Part shown: in pieces, positions 5,129-6,287 of the stretch
Layout of the letters: the number at the start of each line of letters is the position of its first letter
Numbering within the stretch: the first letter of the stretch is position 1
From: Terriglobia bacterium
Lineage (GTDB): Bacteria; Acidobacteriota; Terriglobia; UBA7540
Direction: 5' to 3'
DNA length: 6,287 nucleotides
NCBI GenBank assembly: GCA_030042795.1
Contig: JASHYZ010000131.1
Coordinates: 1-6,287 of the forward strand
Translations under genes and position numbers: made by a program
Notes under the pieces: model-generated
Seen by the model: the letters and a program-made list of their open reading frames with translations, nothing else
Told to the model about the DNA's origin: nothing
Database searches by the model: none

Positions 5129-6287
5129 ATGCGACCACGCGTAATCGTGCCTTGCTTTTTTGTTTTCATTGCCTTGATAGCTCTTGTGTATGTCCGGCCG
5201 AATCGCGGACAATCTCCCGTCACCAGGCCCGACTATTCCGGGACGTTTGACAAGCAGGATGTCATGATCCCGATGCGCGACGGCGTCAAGCTGCACACCG
5301 AGATCTACGTGCCCAAGCAGGCCGAGGGTCCGCTCCCGTTTATCTTCGAGCGAACGCCCTACGGCCTCCACGACGACGAAAACGGATTCACCACCAAATT
5401 CGGTATTTATCAGGAGCTGATTCCCGAGAACTTCATTTTTGTCTTCCAGGATATTCGAGGCCGTTACGGCTCCGAGGGCACCTTTGTAATGTTCCGCGAC
5501 CCGCGGGACAAGAGCGACCCGCACGCCATCGACGAGGGCACCGACACCAACGATACCGTTGAGTGGCTGCTCAAGAATGTGCCCAATAACAACGGGAAAG
5601 TTGGGATTCTCGGCATTTCGTACGGCGGTTGGCTCACCACCATGGCTCTGCTTGACCCGGACCCTGCCATCAAGGCCGCTTCCGAACAAGCTTCGCCGGC
5701 CGATCAATTTCTGGGCGACGACTTTCATCACAATGGCGCTTTCCGCCTGAGTTACGGATTCGAGTACTCCACCGAAATGGAGACCGGGAAGGAGAACTAC
5801 TCCTTTCAGTTCGACCTCTTCGATACCTACGATTGGTATTTGAACAGGCTGGGCACGATTAGTACGGGCAACGCGAAGTACCTTCACGGGAGCGTGCCGA
5901 CGTGGAACAACTTCGTTGATCATCCCAATTACGATGAGTTCTGGCAGAAGCAGGCCTTCGCGCCTTACCTGAAGAACCTGAAACTCAAGGTGCCCAACCT
6001 GAACGTCACTGGCTGGTGGGATCAGGAGGATTTTTACGGGCCGAACAAGATTTACGAACTCCTGGAGAAGAATGACAGCGATCACATGAACTACCTTGTT
6101 GCCGGCCCGTGGAATCACGGCGGTTGGGCCGGCCGGGATGGCAGCCATCTGGGCAAGATACAATTTGGAAGCGATACCAGTAAGTACTTCCGTCAAAACG
6201 TCGAATTGCCTTGGTTCACTTACTGGCTCAAAGGCAAGGGCGAGCTTCCGCTCCGCGAAGCGCTCACCTTTGAGACGGGATCAAATC
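5129..6287 (+). CDS. Exported CocE/NonD-family hydrolase, alpha-amino-acid ester hydrolase-like (3' end outside the window)
   Basis: 386 codons are visible; family members are about 600-650 residues, so most of the C-terminal jelly-roll (PepX_C) domain is missing. Residues 5-22 are hydrophobic after 'MRPR', indicating export or a membrane anchor, though no clear AxA cleavage site is seen. The alpha/beta-hydrolase core starts near 'VMIPMRDGVKLHTEIYVP' (45-62). The nucleophile is Ser164 in 'GISYGGW', the acid Asp298 in 'GWWDQEDFYGP', and the base His330 in 'GPWNHGGW'. Tyr78 ('RTPYG') and Tyr165 fit the oxyanion hole. Asp198 ('GDDFHHNGAFR'), Glu300 and Asp301 match the carboxylate cluster that binds the substrate amino group in Xanthomonas and Acetobacter alpha-amino-acid ester hydrolases. 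Such enzymes hydrolyse or transfer alpha-amino acyl esters and amides, including some beta-lactams; the natural substrate is unclear. Alternatives are an X-Pro dipeptidyl-peptidase or another S15-like acylase. An antisense open frame here is a shadow. Confidence 0.92.
   Translation, partial: MRPRVIVPCFFVFIALIALVYVRPNRGQSPVTRPDYSGTFDKQDVMIPMRDGVKLHTEIYVPKQAEGPLPFIFERTPYGLHDDENGFTTKFGIYQELIPENFIFVFQDIRGRYGSEGTFVMFRDPRDKSDPHAIDEGTDTNDTVEWLLKNVPNNNGKVGILGISYGGWLTTMALLDPDPAIKAASEQASPADQFLGDDFHHNGAFRLSYGFEYSTEMETGKENYSFQFDLFDTYDWYLNRLGTISTGNAKYLHGSVPTWNNFVDHPNYDEFWQKQAFAPYLKNLKLKVPNLNVTGWWDQEDFYGPNKIYELLEKNDSDHMNYLVAGPWNHGGWAGRDGSHLGKIQFGSDTSKYFRQNVELPWFTYWLKGKGELPLREALTFETGSN

Noticed and set aside
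5006..6196. 396-codon open frame on the minus strand
   Set aside because: It lies antisense to the hydrolase, whose plus-strand frame has a ribosome site, export signal, full catalytic triad and family motifs. The minus-strand translation shows no recognisable domain and is a codon-bias shadow.
1..6287. CRISPR array, tRNA or rRNA genes
   Set aside because: No regularly spaced repeat-spacer pattern, no cloverleaf-like sequence and no ribosomal RNA signature noticed on either strand.

Overview
The window looks like chromosomal DNA of an Acidobacteriota (Terriglobia-like) bacterium. The main evidence is a giant Oar-like TonB-dependent receptor with an N-terminal carboxypeptidase-regulatory domain, a family greatly expanded in that phylum, in moderately GC-rich coding sequence. 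The phylum call is an inference from protein family and style, not a marker-gene result.

Layout: (1) 1-367, minus strand: N-terminal part of a MurR/RpiR-type transcriptional regulator that runs off the left edge. A TTGACG-N17-TATTAG promoter sits so close to its ATG that the mRNA is probably leaderless. (2) 368-728: divergent intergenic region. It holds a plus-strand TTGACA-N17-TAGCGT promoter followed by a leader of about 170 nt with an 18-nt dyad, a 19-bp GC-rich hairpin, a 7-bp hairpin, a UUCG-capped hairpin and a strong GGAGGAG ribosome site. (3) 729-4649, plus: a complete 1306-residue outer-membrane TonB-dependent receptor. (4) 4650-5128: non-coding stretch with a probable terminator, a second promoter of the same form (CTTGACATT, N17 spacing, TAGGGT), a 20-bp imperfect hairpin overlapping a 16-codon valine-rich mini-ORF, further hairpins and a terminator-like stem upstream of the last gene. 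(5) 5129-6287, plus: an exported CocE/NonD (X-Pro dipeptidyl-peptidase S15-like) hydrolase cut by the right edge. It carries the Ser-Asp-His triad and the carboxylate cluster of alpha-amino-acid ester hydrolases.

Working together (inference): the receptor would bind or import a substrate at the outer membrane, and the exported hydrolase would cleave amino-acid esters, amides or peptides outside the cytoplasm. The divergent RpiR-type regulator could control the receptor, since both promoters lie in the same 361-bp gap. Receptor and hydrolase appear to be separate transcription units with their own promoters and structured leaders.

The most interesting unexplained signal is RNA-level. Both plus-strand genes have the same promoter form followed by long, strongly base-paired leaders. 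In the two longest stems the G-U wobbles favour folding of the plus-strand RNA. I could not assign either leader to a known riboswitch class.
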